From: Casuarius casuarius
Taxonomy: Eukaryota > Chordata > Aves > Casuariiformes > Casuariidae
Length of the DNA: 64,000 bases
Assembly: GCA_003342895.1 (NCBI GenBank)
Contig: PTFA01000312.1
Span: 558,001-622,000, forward strand
Reading direction: 5' to 3'
Part shown: in pieces, positions 24,101 through 38,199 of the stretch
Layout: each line of letters starts with the position of its first letter
How positions within the stretch are numbered: position 1 is the first letter of the stretch
Made by a program: the position numbers and the translations under genes
Notes under the pieces: generated by a model
Told to the model about the DNA's origin: nothing
The model's database searches: none
What the model saw: only the letters and a program-made list of their open reading frames with translations

Positions 24101-27100
24101 TGTTTTTGTAGTGTATGAATCTGTGTAGATGCAGAGCCTCCTAACTTGTTTAGGGTTGAGGGAAATCTAGTTTTACTGTAGTGCCTCTTTATTTGGACTT
24201 TGTTCTAGAAGCATGATTTCATCTTACACAAATACTGGAAGTTGACTAAAGGTATTGCAGTGTTGTGGTACAAAGTTCCTTTTGATTTAACACTCTATTG
24301 TATTGAAGTGACTGTCTTGTGATAACCTTGTAGGGTGGAAAAGGTGAACTTTCCTTGTTTAACTCTCTTGGATACAAAAACTAGAAAATGGAACACCCTA
24401 CAAGCTTAAATTAGAAATATAACAGCTTTTTACATGAAGCTGGCCATGAAGTATTTGATTCAGAACAGTGCTAAAGAGCAAACAAAACTAGTAGTTGACT
24501 AAAATACGGTTCTATCTGTATCACAACAAACCTCCACAGGTTATAGGTATTCTAAATATATGTTAATAACTTATTTTACACTTGCAGGCATAGAAGGCCA
24601 GATATTTGTACTTTTCCAGTCAGTGGGTGGGTAAAAGTTGCTTTGATATTCCCCACCCACCTAAATGCTTAGCTGTTTGTAGGTTAATAGGGTGGAGGAG
24701 GAAATGCAATTCCAAAATTAGGTTAATCAGTCTGATTGCTTTGAGACTTCAGTTAAACATTTCTGCTGATGTATCTTCTCATATCTATAACAAAACAGAG
24801 TGTATGCAAACACTTTTTCTTCTGTTTCTTACTGTAGAAATGGCAAGTGGAGGCAGGGAGGAGGAGAGGAGCCTGACAAGCTAGCCATGTGTACGGTAAA
24901 CTTTACAAAGTTTAAACAGAGTGAAAACTCTTTTCACTTATGCAAGATAAATGGAAAATGAGTTTCTCTTCAGGAAACTGATTGATGCTACATTTGGTTA
25001 AAGCTACTCAAGCTTTTTGAAAGGGAAAAGGCCTCCCTTGGTCTGAGCAGGAGTACCTGAACACCTTTTTGGATCCTACTCCTGGACAGATAGGTGATAT
25101 CTCTGTTTTTTGGATGGATAGGGCTGTAGGCCCTGTCTAGTCCATGGTATAATGCCAAGCTCTCTGCATCCTGAGAAGGGGCAAACTGAGTCCACATCTG
25201 ACTTTGACCTCAGGCATATATGAATTTATGTGTAACTTATCTAAACACAAGTTTCTAGTTCATTCTGTCAATGTAAAATAAGTCAAAATGGTTTAAATGT
25301 AATACTTGCATTTTGTGCATCATCAAAAGTGCTTGATTTTTTTTTTCAGTTTAATTAAAATGGTTCTGTGCATAGGAACCAACCTCAAAGTAGGTGTGTG
25401 CTTATAAGTTGTCAGACTTCTATCAAATTGTTTTCACTCTCTAATTGCTAGATTCGGACTGTGCAGTTTAGACAAACTAGTAGCACGAGGGCTGTCTACA
25501 TTTGTTATAAAGATGACAAATCAGTCCACTGTGCTATTTATATAAGTTTGTCTATATGTATGTATATAAACTTGCATATGGGTTGTAGTTACCATGTGTT
25601 TAAGGATGGGGAACTGTCTTATATCAATGAAATCTCAAACCACTTTTTTTTGGTAGAACTATACTTGCCCTAAGGGTTGCTAAAACTCTGTAGCAAAGCT
25701 CCCTACTTGCCTCCAGAAAAGAGGAGGAAAATTTTTCCTCTGCTTCCTGCCCGTGCTGCTTTTAAGCTTCTACGTTTAAGTATGAAACCCTGTTGCCTTT
25801 AGTTAGGTGTCTCTTCCCCAAATACCTAAGCGTTGTTGATATCCGGGATCAGTCCACACATACTCACCAAGCCCGTGATGAAGTGGTGTGTTCTAGGCCC
25901 CAAGTGTAAAAGCTTCATAGTACTTCCTGTATTATACTTTAGGTAAGTAACTACAGAGCAGAAAACAGTTAATAAAGTTCATTTTACTTAAAGGATTTTA
26001 GTTGTAGCACCTTAAATGCTTTATTTAAGGATAGTCTTGGTCTGAAAAGTAACTGTCCTCTAAGTGCTGTGAAGTTGCATGTTGTTAACCAAATCTTGTA
26101 TCAGAGCTCTAAGCTTACAAGGCATCAGAGGAGGAGAGGAACAAATACTTACTCTTTTTCTTTTCTTCTGCCCCTCCTTTTCTCTCCAAGCTGATCATCC
26201 TTCAAATTCAGCCTGGTATCTATTTCAGACTAGGCTTTCTCCTTCTTTTTTTATGATACTTTGTATGTGAAATTGTCACCGTAAATCATGATCAAGACTT
26301 CAACTATCTGACTCTTAAATTTGCTGTCAGCATTACCTGTGTAATCTGAGCTGTTACTGGCTTTGTATGTGGGGAGCAGAATGGAACTTCTTAACAGATA
26401 TGCTCAAAAGAAAGAATTCAGATCATGTCCTTTCTGAAGCTTCAGATAGCTCAAAGGCTAAAGAATTATTAAAAATAGACTGAAATCAGCTGACTCTCTG
26501 AATGTATGAGAGAGATATATCTGCCAAATAAGAGATGCCACTTAAATAGAGCTACTTTTCATGCTGGAACACCATTTTTTTTTTTTTGTTTTCTTCATTG
26601 ATAGGGATGGAGTGGTAGGACACCACTTGGTATTCTCTTAGTACTGTCTCTCATTCTTTCTGTTTCCACGTGGGCAGGATTTAGCAGACATGGTTGTTCC
26701 ACTCTCTTTCGATATCTAAAGCTCTACTAATCTCCCAGCTGTCTCCCAGTTCCATGATACTGACAAGAGCCCACTATTTTACTCTGATAATCCTTTCCTA
26801 TTGACTTCAGCTATGATGGCTGATACGTTCAAGACTCTCTACTAAGGTGACTGGTGCTATAGCTGGATTTCTGTCTCAGCGTGACTCTAACAGCAGTGCT
26901 AACTTGACTTCCTCAGTGTTTTTCCTTCTCACACCACACTTCTGTGTAGTCTTCTGTTTCGTGCTCTGAATTTGAAATATTCTCCATGTTCTGGTACGTC
27001 AAGCTTGTAGCATCTTGTGTTCCAGCCTCCCACATGGAACGTATACTTGCATAACTGGTACGGGGAATGAGTCAGTAAGACACTGGTTTTCTCCTCTCCA

Positions 27101-28181
27101 GAAATGTACTGTTTTCTCCTTATGCTTTGTGTTGAACTTCATCTTGTATAATAAATCTTTCAAGGTTAGAACTTCGGCTATGTATTTCATATGATGTTAA
27201 GCACGTTTTTGATACTTGATGACAGTGTGTGGAGGAAGAAATGTTAGTCTCTGTCTTAGCTTTATCTAGCATCTTGTTTTTGGGAAACCTGGCTCCTTCA
27301 AAAACTAAACCAGCAGAAAGAAATTTCATTTCTGTTGAAGACGTACCTTTATGACTATCATCTGTAAAATATCTTTTGAGCACAAAGGCAGGAGAATGAT
27401 GCTGCCAGCCCGATACTGCTAATGTAACTTTAGACAATACTTTCAGCAAAATAGAACTGCACTACTTGCTTTGATTAGATGAGAAATGTTGTAAACTTGC
27501 TTCCATGGAGACTTGGCAAATAAAAGTATTAGTCAACTTGCAGAGACTTCTGTGATGCTCAGAATGTTGGTGCTTTGGTGTGCAGAGTTCATTTAACCCA
27601 GTGGGGAACCTGACAAATTGCTCAGCTCAGGCCTTCTAGTAAATAAGACCATGTCTTGAAGCTCAGTAAGCAAACAACAGTCAAAAGGTGTGTTCAATTT
27701 TTTTATAACCTTAGTAATATTTGGATTTAGTTAAATGGAATGTTAAGTATTAACACATGAAAAGATTAATGGCAAAATACTGAAGTTAGAAACNGAACAG
27801 CTTATAGCAATCCATGCAAAGTGCTATGATGATTTGCATTTTTCTAAACAAAGGTCAACTCTTGTATTTTTATATTAAAGGCAGAGATTGCATTAACTCT
27901 ACTGGAAACCTGTGTAATTTATCATAATTTGTTTATAATAGAATGTTACAAATTGTGCAACTCAGCATAGTCATTCTTTTTTGACACATTCAATTTGCCT
28001 GCTTGTGCTGCAGCCTTGACAGAAGAACAAGGTGTCTTCAGTTTGCTGCATGAATTTAGGAAAAAAGCCACTGGAGATGAAGTGTGGGTTTTCCCCACCC
28101 TTAAGAGTTTGAAAGTGTTTGCAAACTTGCCTAGAAATAGATGCAAATGTGAGATTACGGGAGTTTGGAAAGCTGTTTTTG

Positions 28182-28200
28182 TTTTTTTTTTTTTTTTTTT
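28182..28200 (+). repeat. Poly(T) tract, 19 bases
   Basis: A homopolymer preceded by a further T5 and one G. As poly(A) on the minus strand it could be a retroposon tail, but no element body is recognisable beside it. Confidence 0.85.
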
Positions 28201-28675
28201 AATAGCCACTTGGTAAATTTAAATAAAAGCTCACAGAATGCAGTAATGGTATTTTTAAATCAATATTGCTAAAGCGCACATGTTAACCAAATTCTGTTGT
28301 ATGCATGCTTTATGTGACTATCTGTTTTGAATTACGGTGGCTCATTTGGGGATGGACAGTGATTGCAAACTAAACTCATAACACTTAACAATTTACGGTT
28401 TTCTATTCTCTTCCTGAAAAAGCCGTGCTCTTCATGTGAATTCAGTTAATGACTGTTTCCTTTCTTCCTGTCTTAATGGTATGTTGGTACATTCTGTGCT
28501 TTCTTTCAGCAAAGGAGACTCGAAATACAGCTTAAAGATCTACAGAGTGATTAAAAATTTATTTCTAAATCAGTAGGTGAATAAACTTGCAGCAGTACTT
28601 GGTACAGTGCTGGGAAGACCTTCTTTGTGATATAAAAAGCAAATCTGATCGGGGAAGGTACCAAATGATGAGTTT

Positions 28676-28679
<4 letters not shown>

Positions 28680-28706
<27 letters not shown>
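28680..28706 (+). repeat. Poly(A) tract, 27 bases
   Basis: The longest homopolymer in the window. The sequence on its left side resembles no retroposon I know, so it is called only as a simple repeat. Confidence 0.9.
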
Positions 28707-28711
<5 letters not shown>

Positions 28712-31700
28712 TTCTCTTCCAGTGTAGATGATGTACTTATTTAGTTTGAAGAGAGAAGTGGAGAAAGAAGGTTGTGATTGAAGCCTGACTTGCGTTCCCA
28801 AAAGAGAAAGATTCCTCGATAGGATAAAATTTAGCAGGATTTGATCTATGGCTTAAAAAAAGGTGGTGTATATCAGCAGCTTCTCCCCTTTATAGATGGG
28901 AGCTTATTCTTCCATGCAGGTAAGAAAATAGCTGGTCTTGACTGTAGTCATTAGAATAATCACCTCCTGTGGTCAAGTATTAGTTGAATAATTTCTGGTT
29001 GTCTTTATTACATAGATTCTGTTATTGACAGCTAAAGGATCTTTTTATAAGTTGGGTTTTGCTGTCATGCTTGCATTTCTAGGCTTTTTGTTTTGTTTTC
29101 CAATTTTATGTTGACGTTGATTTTTAAAATCAGTGTTGACATATAGGGTTTCTGGAAAGCAGTGAGAGTATAGCCTCTATTATGGAAAGTGTGGTGTAAG
29201 GGTTGGGAATCTTTTGTTAACTTAAAATGTCACACGAATGATAGCATAATAAAAATCAAAGGAAGGACAGAGGCAATAAGAATGTGACTTTGGCTGGCTG
29301 CAGCATGTGCACACCTTTAATGTCCCCAGATCACGAGTTCTCTTTGTTGATAGTGATCACCTCAGTCCAGTTCTGCCAGTGTTGCAGAATAAAGCAGGAT
29401 GTGTGCTTCATAACTGATCACTGAATGTTAAACTTTGAGTAAGAGCAGCAAGCAAGATACACAGCTGTAATATATTTCAAGCCTGATTCCCCATCTGCCC
29501 AGTAATTGTGATGATGTCCAATAACAAAGCTTTTCCCAAGCACTTCATAAAATTTTAAGTCCAACAAAGATAAAGTACGGATTATGATGTTATTTTAAGG
29601 AACTGAGACTGTGTCATCTTTCTTCTGAAATGAAGAATTCTGGCAGCACAATGAGCAAGAAGGAAGGCATTCAGAAGGGTGCAATAGCTAAGCAAGATCA
29701 TGTTGACATTATTTTAACAAATGTGGTTCTCCTAGAGTGGTTTGAAAAAACTGTGGTAGCTTATCCAGAAAACACCAAGCATTAAATGCTTTTATTTATA
29801 TTGTCCATTTAGTGTAAGTGCCAATTTTCAGATAAAGGAAGTCAATGGGAACAGATTCAGGTCAACAGAGTTGGTTTTATTCCTGTTTAAGGAATTACAT
29901 ATTTTAGTTCATGTTCTTAGAAATATTTGCCAAGAAAATGCATCAGAGATGAAACGCATAAACAATATGAACTTTTTTCACAGCTGAAGCATCTCACTAG
30001 GCTGCTATATTTATGTCCTAAAGTTGAATATTTGTCTACTTTGTATAGGTCTTCCAGAGGAATTAATATACATATATTGCTATATGGTAATTAAAATCTA
30101 GCCATTTAAAAGGAGCGATTAAACCTAAAAATGCCAGCTTTGAGAAGCCATGCATATCTGTGGATGTGAGAGCAGTCTGTCATTTGAATTGAGAATGAAG
30201 CCCCCTCTGAAAGCAAATGAACTAGGAAAGAACTGATCCAGCTGTATTGTAAATGATTACTTGAAATGAGCATAAGGCCAGTGTTTATTCATGCTGAAAA
30301 TTTGAGTTACCTGCTTGTGACATTGGAAAGATGTTTAACTGTTGCATCGTTGTTATATTTCCCCAAGGAGTGTGTGATGAGGAGGTGGATATGGGAGAAG
30401 GAGATAGCAGTTGAGAAAATGTTGTAGTGCTTTCCCTTCATTAAGGGATCTAATGGCGTACCAGTCTTGATACTAAATGTGAGTGTTTTTAGGACTGCTG
30501 TTTAAATGGGGACTGGTGGAGCAAGAGTGTCAGGTTGCTGATGGCAGTGAATTGTAATAGCTTTTCACCAAGTATTTTCACATGCCTAGATCCATTTTTG
30601 GTGATGTACGCTTTAGGCCTACTGAGACTGTATTCTTTTTGTCCAGTAGCATCATGTGTGCAGCCTGTATGGTCTTGCATTCCCTTCCTTCAAACCACTT
30701 TTCAGGTTTGGTTTCGTTCTAGTGCTTGGTCTAGCTTCAGAAAGAAGCCTGACTCTACAGCACTGTACTTGAAAGTTGGGAAAGTATAAATAAAATTTCT
30801 GGACAGAACCAGAGTAAGATCAGTATTTCTGAGCGTAGTGCCAGCAGGTTGGGACCTGCTCATTCCAGTGCTCCACCCTTGTCAGGAGCAAGCAGGCTGT
30901 GCAAATAACAGTATCTTAACGGCCTTTCACCTGCCCAGAACAAACGCAGATCTGGTGGGCTATCTTGTCAGATGATGTTCAGTCATTCATGATAAATTTC
31001 TCTTCCATAGTTGAGACTCTGTATGGTTCTGTTTCTTTTCTATGGAAAACACCATGCTTTGTGCTCTGAAGCAGATGTTCAGCTTCAGACTGCCTTTGTT
31101 GTCTGTCTGCACTTTGCCTCCTGCTTCAGCATGGATATTGGGGAACGGGGGTATGGAGGAAGAGGTATATCAGTGTGAGACTAGTGGTCTACAGCATTTA
31201 GATGAATAGATGCATATATTACTCTTTCCCTAAGGGTCAGTATCTTTCTTCTTGGAAACTTGTTCACTATAGATGGACCAAGATTGGTCCACCATGCAAT
31301 AGAAACCTTCTGCAAGATCATGTTACTGATAGAAGTAGGTGTTTTTCATCTGAGCCCATCCCTTATGTTTCACTATTTAAAAATTTTTAAAAGGGATATT
31401 TTATGCTAGCTCCCATTCTTGTTTCTTGAACATTTTTTGTCTTCCCAGTGTTACAGCCTATATAGTAAGCCATTTTTGAGCCCTGCTAATGCACTGCTTT
31501 CAGTTACTCATGCTTGAAAATTACTCCTTGAAATAAACTCAGTCCGAAGAGTTAGGAAGTCCACTGTTACTTTTGTACTGTACTGCCTGCTTTGTTTAAC
31601 TGAGTTAAAGTGCTGCTGTGATCCTGCTTGTTTCCCTTTCCCTCTCTCTCCAACTGCTTAGCATGTTAGTTTCGTTTCACTTAAACCAGAACATCAGTTC

Positions 31701-34689
31701 TGCTCTACTCGTTCTGTTCTTCCCTAAGCCACTTTTAGACCTGGAAGATCTTTAGCTGCATTAGTTTTGTTGCTGCGGAAAAGTGTGAGTGGACAAGGAG
31801 TTTCTCTGTAGCTTGTCCAAGGAGACTGCTAGCTAACAGATGCTTCTTTTAAACTTGAAAGAAAGTCCTGACAGCTTCTGGCTGCATAAAAAAATGTTTG
31901 TGTATTGGATGTCTGTAGGGCAGCTACTCCATGCTGAATGTTTCTTTCCCCGAAACAGTGCAGCAGTTGCTCAGATTTGGGAGTCCAGTCCTGCTGGTTG
32001 TCTTTAAGTGATAAAAAGGTAGCTAAGACTCAACAGATGCTGATACTGCAGATTTTGAGATCTACTGTTTGATGCTACAGGTGGGATGAGAGTAGACAGA
32101 ACATGAGGGAACAGATCTTGCAGAACGTGTGGTTGTTCACAGTTCTGTGTGAGTCTTAGTGGTTTGCATCCCTCCCTTGTGCCTGTTTCTTCAGGATCAG
32201 TTGATGCTGAGATGAGGCATTAGCAAGGGAAGTGAGACAGGAGAGACCAGACTGCCTTCATGTATAATATATACATGTCCAGGGTAATTGAGAAATTCTA
32301 GAGGACATGCTGGGCACAGGTAAGCCATTTCAATGGACAAAGCCAGTTGAAGACTGTAAAGTGAGAGATGCTTGTCTGGGATAAGTGGAATCCACAGAGA
32401 CATAATTTATTTTTAGAGACTAATGGTGGGATTTTTTTTTCTTGCATACAGAGTGGCACCATGTTCTGCTCTTTCCGAAAGCAAGTGAGAACACAGAAGC
32501 TGCAGTGGTGAACACAGATACAAAACCTGTATCTGGGGACTGAAACCAAAAAGATGTTTTAGTCCTCTTATTTTCTCTCTGCGTGGCCGTCTGCCTTCTT
32601 GATAAAGGGAAACTGCTAGCTAAATTTCATAATTCTAACCTCACATCCAAAGCACTTTGGTCAATGTCATAATGTGATTATTGAATGATAATTAGCTGCC
32701 AGGACATAATGAAGCACATAATGGTTTTTATACCTTCATTGTATTTCATGCCTAAATGTATGTATATGGAGACTCTTGGGGAGGGGGGGGGTAAAATCAC
32801 AGCACCTTCCAAACAAAATTGATTTATCAGGTGCAAATATATTTATAACCTATGGTCATCACAAATGGCCTTTGGCAAGAAATCCTATAACTCTCACAGG
32901 TATCATGTTTGCCTGTGATGATGAGACATGGTTTCAGAACCTACATATGTACTAGAGGAAAGGCTTTGCTGTGTTTTAAGCTCACGCAAAGATATGTGGT
33001 GGTGGTCTGCTTCTGTTATACTCTGACAAACCTCCAACATGTTTCTGTGAGGTTGTGTTATGATCTGCTGTAAAGGAGCTAGTAGTACAAACACTTTCAT
33101 CTCTTTGTAGTTTGTCACCATATAAATAATACTTTCCTGAAACCTTCCAAAAAGGATCTTGCTGCTTTTTTTCTTTTCAAAGTGCATTCCTCAGTCCAGT
33201 TATGTAATACAGGTATGTATGACTTGTTGGTCAACAGATGAATTAAAGGATTTAAGAATTAACATTCCCTCAGAAAGATCAACAGTTTTCTTGGAACAGC
33301 TGCTTAAACAAAGGAGAGGTTGTGCTCCCCTTCCCCCAAAGGCTGAATTAATGGGTGCTTTCATTTCTTACAAGCCTTTAGGTGATCTGAATATTAATCT
33401 AAACTTGAATGAGGCTGGAATGTTATGTGTATGTGCACGCACTATTTAAAGATGTTTATGCTACAACTGTTACTGGTTACACCTGTTTGGATTCCTGATT
33501 GTTCTCTTTTCTGCTCCTAAACCATGTTTATGCCAGGAGGGGTTGTTTATAATTTCTTTAATGTAATTTTGAAGAAAACTTATTTTGGTGAATTTCCTGA
33601 CTTAACTCAAATGTGTGAAGAAGAATAAAGGACTTTTTTTTAATTTACCTTCCACTTAAATATTTACATGTCAGTTTAACTTTCTGAACACAGTGAATTT
33701 CCTTCTGAAAGCAGTTTGCATTTAAAAAAGTGGCAGCTGGATAACTTTTTTGTTTGCTTTTATGTGTAAAAAAGAACTATTGAGACAATTACAGCCATAG
33801 GAAAAGGTTACGTACCCAACAGAGCCAAATGTCTTTCCCCCAAGTGAACTAGAAGGGTATGGAATACTTTACTACCAGTAAAGGTGCTAAAATCCCAGGT
33901 AACTGGTAAGTTAGAAGGTTCAGTAAATTTAGATCATTTTGAGTGTATAGAAACTGACCCAATTGTTTGTAACAAAGCAGCAGTGCTTCAGGTGGAAGCT
34001 GAACTCACATTCCAGGATTATCTGATGTGTATTATCAAGAAACTTTTCTAATATGTTGGAGGAAATATAAACTCATTGCTATTACATGATCTAGAATAAA
34101 GCAGGCTTCTACCAGTCATGGCTTGTTTGTAACAGAGAGTAGTACCCAGCAGAAACTAATGTAGAAAGAATTATTACAAACCTGAATTTCTCCATTTGAG
34201 TTTTGGGTGTTGAAATAGCAGAGTGGTAACTGAGAACTTGCTTCCGCATTTGAAAGCAGATAGACACACACAGTGACCCAGAATAAAGATCATTATTACT
34301 AGCAATAATACTGGGAGCAAATACAGCATTTTATAGTCTATGTTCTTACTGAAGTTTTTTGGACTTTGCACTGGCTTAATGGAAGCAGTATTGGCCCCTG
34401 CCTGTGCTGTGCGTTGTTTCCATCTCAAAGTGTGACAGACAGCTGTTTAACAAATTGGAATAATAAGGGACTGGAGCAATAGCAAAAACTGGGCTTTAAA
34501 ATAGGAAGTCTGGCTCCCAGCCTGGAGCTATTTCTGTAGGTTGTGTTGTGTGTTGCCTTGTGGTGTTCTGCATTTGAACCTGAAGTATAGCTGAACATTA
34601 TGTTGCTGCTGCAGGGTGGCGATGTGCCTAAATCCCACTGAATTTCAATTGCGCGCACACTCCTTTGGGCTCCCTTGCAAATACCAATC

Positions 34690-34704
34690 TGTGTGTGTGT
34701 GTGT
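34690..34704 (+). repeat. (TG)7 microsatellite
   Basis: A short alternating TG tract, likely variable between individuals. Confidence 0.8.
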
Positions 34705-35700
34705 TTCTTTTTAATCTTAATAGCATTTGTTTTGTTGTATTTGATCTTGGCATGCATATTAACTCTCTGGTAGAGATGAGTCACGTTTGAGACACTGTAC
34801 AAGTGCAGTGCTGTTTATCAAGCAGCAATTTCATACTTCATTTAAATATATTTCATTTAGCTTGAAGGCGTGTGCCTTGAAGAACAGGCTTGACAAGATC
34901 TTACCTGAAGCGTAAGTTGTAGTAAGACATTGCAAATGTAATCTTCTGTAAGGAGTTATAGCTCTGAAGACCAGTATTGATAGTTGTTTAAATGATGTAG
35001 AGAACAGAATGAAGACTGGGTAAAAGATGAAAAATGCAGAAAAAATACAGAAAGAATAAAGTATTAAATAAGTGACCTGGGAAACTGATTGCTTAATACA
35101 AGCTGAAAGGAAGAATATAATTTAGAAAAGAAAAGTTTTAGTGTTTACCTTAAATTTGAGCTGTTAACAAAGGATCACAAGGAAAAAAAATCATGAAATG
35201 GAAATTATGGAAAGGACTAAACAGGAAGAAAAGAGTGTTTCAGTCTCTTCTCCCTTTTAAAATATGCCTAAACACTCATGGCATTGTTCATTCTAATGTA
35301 TGTATGCATGAGACTATAGTGGTTTGAGCAGTGCTCTCATTTTGTAGCTAACACTGGCACTAAAGTACAGAAAGAGTGCATGTCGCCTTTTCCAAGTTCT
35401 TCTTACAGCAGTGGTAGTGAGACTGAATCTCAAAGTCATTTAATGTTTTATTTTTTCCAGGAATCACAGATTGGCTTTGCCTTTGACTATCTAGTAAGAA
35501 GTTTTACCTTCCTGTTGCTAAAATGAGCATTCCTTAAATTAAAGAACAAACAAACAAACAAAACCTCTGAAGATCAGAGACTTAAAACCACAAAGGCATT
35601 TTGGACCACAGAAATGTAAGTGATGGTGTAGTCTTGCCCATGACACTGTGGCAGGATCAAGTGTCTGGTCCGTAGACTATTTGTCAGTCTTTCTTTTTCT

Positions 35701-35724
35701 TTTTTTTTTTTTTTGGGGGGGGGG
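35701..35724 (+). repeat. Homopolymer junction T14-G10
   Basis: Fourteen T residues pass directly into ten G residues. This is unusual for unique intronic DNA and is either a replication-slippage product or a local base-calling problem. Confidence 0.85.
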
Positions 35725-36019
35725 TGTAGTTCATCCCTTTGTTTTACCATTCTTACTGTTAAAGCCTTATTCTAAACCAAGTCTTCTCTGTTGCAAGTTT
35801 AAACTTTTCTTTCTTGCTTCATCTGAAACAAGAAGTGATCACTGTCCCCTTTGTAACACTCTTCTGTGTGTTGGAAGACTGTTGGATTAGTTTTGTTTTG
35901 TGGGTATTTTTGTGTATGTGTGTTTTTGAGCCAAGCATCTAAACCCTCTGACTGTTCCTTATAAGCCATATTTGCTAAAAACTGTTCTTGATGCTCTGTC
36001 TTGGGTGTTTTCTCTTCAT

Positions 36020-36710
36020 CTACCAGCAGTTTAAAACATGGAGCCCCAAAATGGATATAGGACTCCAACTGTGATGCCATGTTCCCGCCGAAATTGTGTT
36101 CCAGGCTTCACTGATTGTCTAGGATAACACTCCTCCTAGAAATGGGACTTCTTTCTTTTGAAAGAGTCTGATATTGTCTATGTACAATTTTTAATTCAAT
36201 GTAATCATCCCACTGTCCTCTGCTGTACTTCATCATACTGACTTCATTGATTTATCTCTGTTTTAGTGTTTTGCATTTGATACTTGTGTAGTACGTTAGG
36301 TTTCTTAAGCCTCATTCTGTTGGTATTTGTTTTATTAGTACTACTGTTACTTTTTAAGAAAAAAATCTTGGTTTCAGACTCCTATCTCGAATGTTGTCTT
36401 CAAAGTTATTTGAAATATTATCCATCTTAGTGTCATCTATAAATGGTTTTGTGTACCCATTCTGTCATCCAAGCAACTAATTAAACTCTTAGAAAAAATC
36501 AGACCGGGAAATAACTTAAAATGCCCTTCAGCAGGTTATATAGCAGTTTGGGGAGTTGTTGATGACTGTTGTCTCCTGAGTGCAGTTTTTCAACCAGATG
36601 AGTTCCCGTATTGTTCTATCATATTTCTGTAGCTTGCTTATGAGTGTTTTTGGGGAAATTCATGTTGGGAACCTATTAAAGTTGAATTATATTTCACCTA
36701 TAGCTTTCCT
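36020..36710 (-). mobile_element. Ancient CR1/L3-like LINE fragment (RT region)
   Basis: The reverse complement resembles the reverse-transcriptase portion of an old amniote CR1 lineage. Matching blocks by recall, in order on the given strand, are: 'aaaatggatataggactccaactg' type (about 36050), 'cttagtgtcatctataaatgg' type (36426), 'catccaagcaactaatta' (about 36466), 'tttttcaaccagatgag' (36585) and 'cttgcttatgagtgt' (36634). No open frame of useful length survives. The order and spacing of the blocks make chance unlikely, but divergence is high and the ends are approximate. Confidence 0.65.
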
Positions 36711-38199
36711 TTCAACCACTGGGTCAGTCGCTCTGTTGGAAAAGAAGAAACAGGCTTTGAGAGGCAGTAACACCCGTCTTAGTTCTCCCCTCAGTTATTT
36801 TCTGCATAGCAGTTATTTGGGCTCTCTGTGAGAGATCTGGATCCCTGTCGAAACCTTGAAGGTAGTAAGTCCAATCCAGACTGAAAATACACAAAATGCT
36901 TTTGTCTGAGGGGAAAAGGACTTACCATATTTATTATGTACTTCTCTTCCTGTGAAGAGAAGCCAAGTATTTCAGTGAAACCCCATACTGAGAATTTGCA
37001 GAAATAACCTATTTCTAAGTATGGAAAGAGGACAGTCCTCCCCTATAGCTGTATTTTGATAGGGACTAGAAACTGGAGAAAGTAGCATTTAGAGTTTTGT
37101 CTTTTTATTTAAAAAGTAGGCTAAAAGAAATACTATGTCAGTAAGCTACTAGCTTGTAAATCCAGCCATCTTCATCCTATTTCCTATAACATTTCCTAGA
37201 CTAATATAACCCCTTCTAAGGTAAATGAAGAATAAAAAGATTCATTTGTGCAGGACCTTTGTTTTAAGGGAACAAAGGGTTGAGGGGTCTATTTAAGCTG
37301 TCATCTTGGAGTGGACCATGTAGTATCCTGGGGGTTTTACCCGTTTGTGTTTATCTCATTGAAATACCACTATGTTACTTTGAGAATTTACTTTGGATCT
37401 TGCTCTGCTTTTATTCTACTTCAGCTGTAATTTTTCTCATGTAAGAATTGATTATGAAGACAGCTTTGCTATTTTGATATCTTAGGTTGATACAGGACAA
37501 GGAAAATATAATTTTTCCTTTTTAAGAATAAGGAGCTCTTAAAAGATGCATTTGGAGATTGATGAGTGTTAACAGTACATGGCGATTGACTAGTCTCTGG
37601 TTTCTAAGCAGTTCAGGCACTTATGGACTGTTCCTCCTGATTTGACAGGCTGTGCAGATGCAGAGCTCCTGGAGCAGTCTGAGTCTCTGCGAGAAGCAAA
37701 CCAGCAGGGACTTCTGAGGCTCATGTTGCTGAGACAATGGCATGTGGATTCCCCCCATCTGCAGTAGAGTTGAAAGATTCCCACCTTGGCCCCTTCCAGA
37801 CAGAATTACAGACCCAGTAAAGTTAGGTTGCTTGATGAAGTATCTGTAAATCAAGAGACTCCTCATGGTGTTCTTCTTTGTTATTTTGAAACTAATTACA
37901 GTCTACCTTCTGCAGTATAGCTGAAAATACCATCTATTGCAGACATCTCTGAGCATGCCTTAAGTATTGTTCTGTTAACTGCTGGTCAGTGCACTATTTT
38001 AACTAGGCTTTGTATTCATATAAAAAAGGATCAGGAGTTGAAAGAGTGCTTCCTTGCCTGTTGAGAGGGGATACTGTGGTGTGTCTTCTCATGTGTCTTG
38101 CATTCCAAATCACTGACTGCTGTTCTTGTGCTCCTCAGTACAGAAGTACTTTTAAAGTATTCCTAACCTTTCAAATGTCTAGCCAGACTATAGGCTAAT
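36711..38199. other. Intron 1, third segment: unique DNA between two CR1 copies
   Basis: No exon or repeat was recognised. Two overlapping minus-strand frames at 37590..37866 (64 and 81 codons) share no domain I know and are treated as chance. Confidence 0.5.

Larger units (their letters stand above)
21181..36019. other. Intron 1, second segment: unique AT-rich DNA
   Basis: No exon or RNA gene was recognised. It holds T- and A-homopolymers near 26575, 28182 and 28680, an (AAAC)-rich patch near 35545, a TG microsatellite (34690..34704) and a T14/G10 junction (35701..35724). Two AT-rich patches (about 30170..30265 and 32640..32740) resemble conserved non-coding elements in texture, but this cannot be tested from one sequence. 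There is an ambiguous base at 27794. Confidence 0.55.

Noticed and set aside
33159..33449. 96-codon + strand frame with a hydrophilic, protein-like middle part
   Set aside because: A possible acceptor (caacag) is present near 33237, but there is no matching donor before the stop and no known similarity.
34425..34802. 125-codon minus-strand frame
   Set aside because: It includes a translated TG/CA microsatellite and lacks any recognisable domain.
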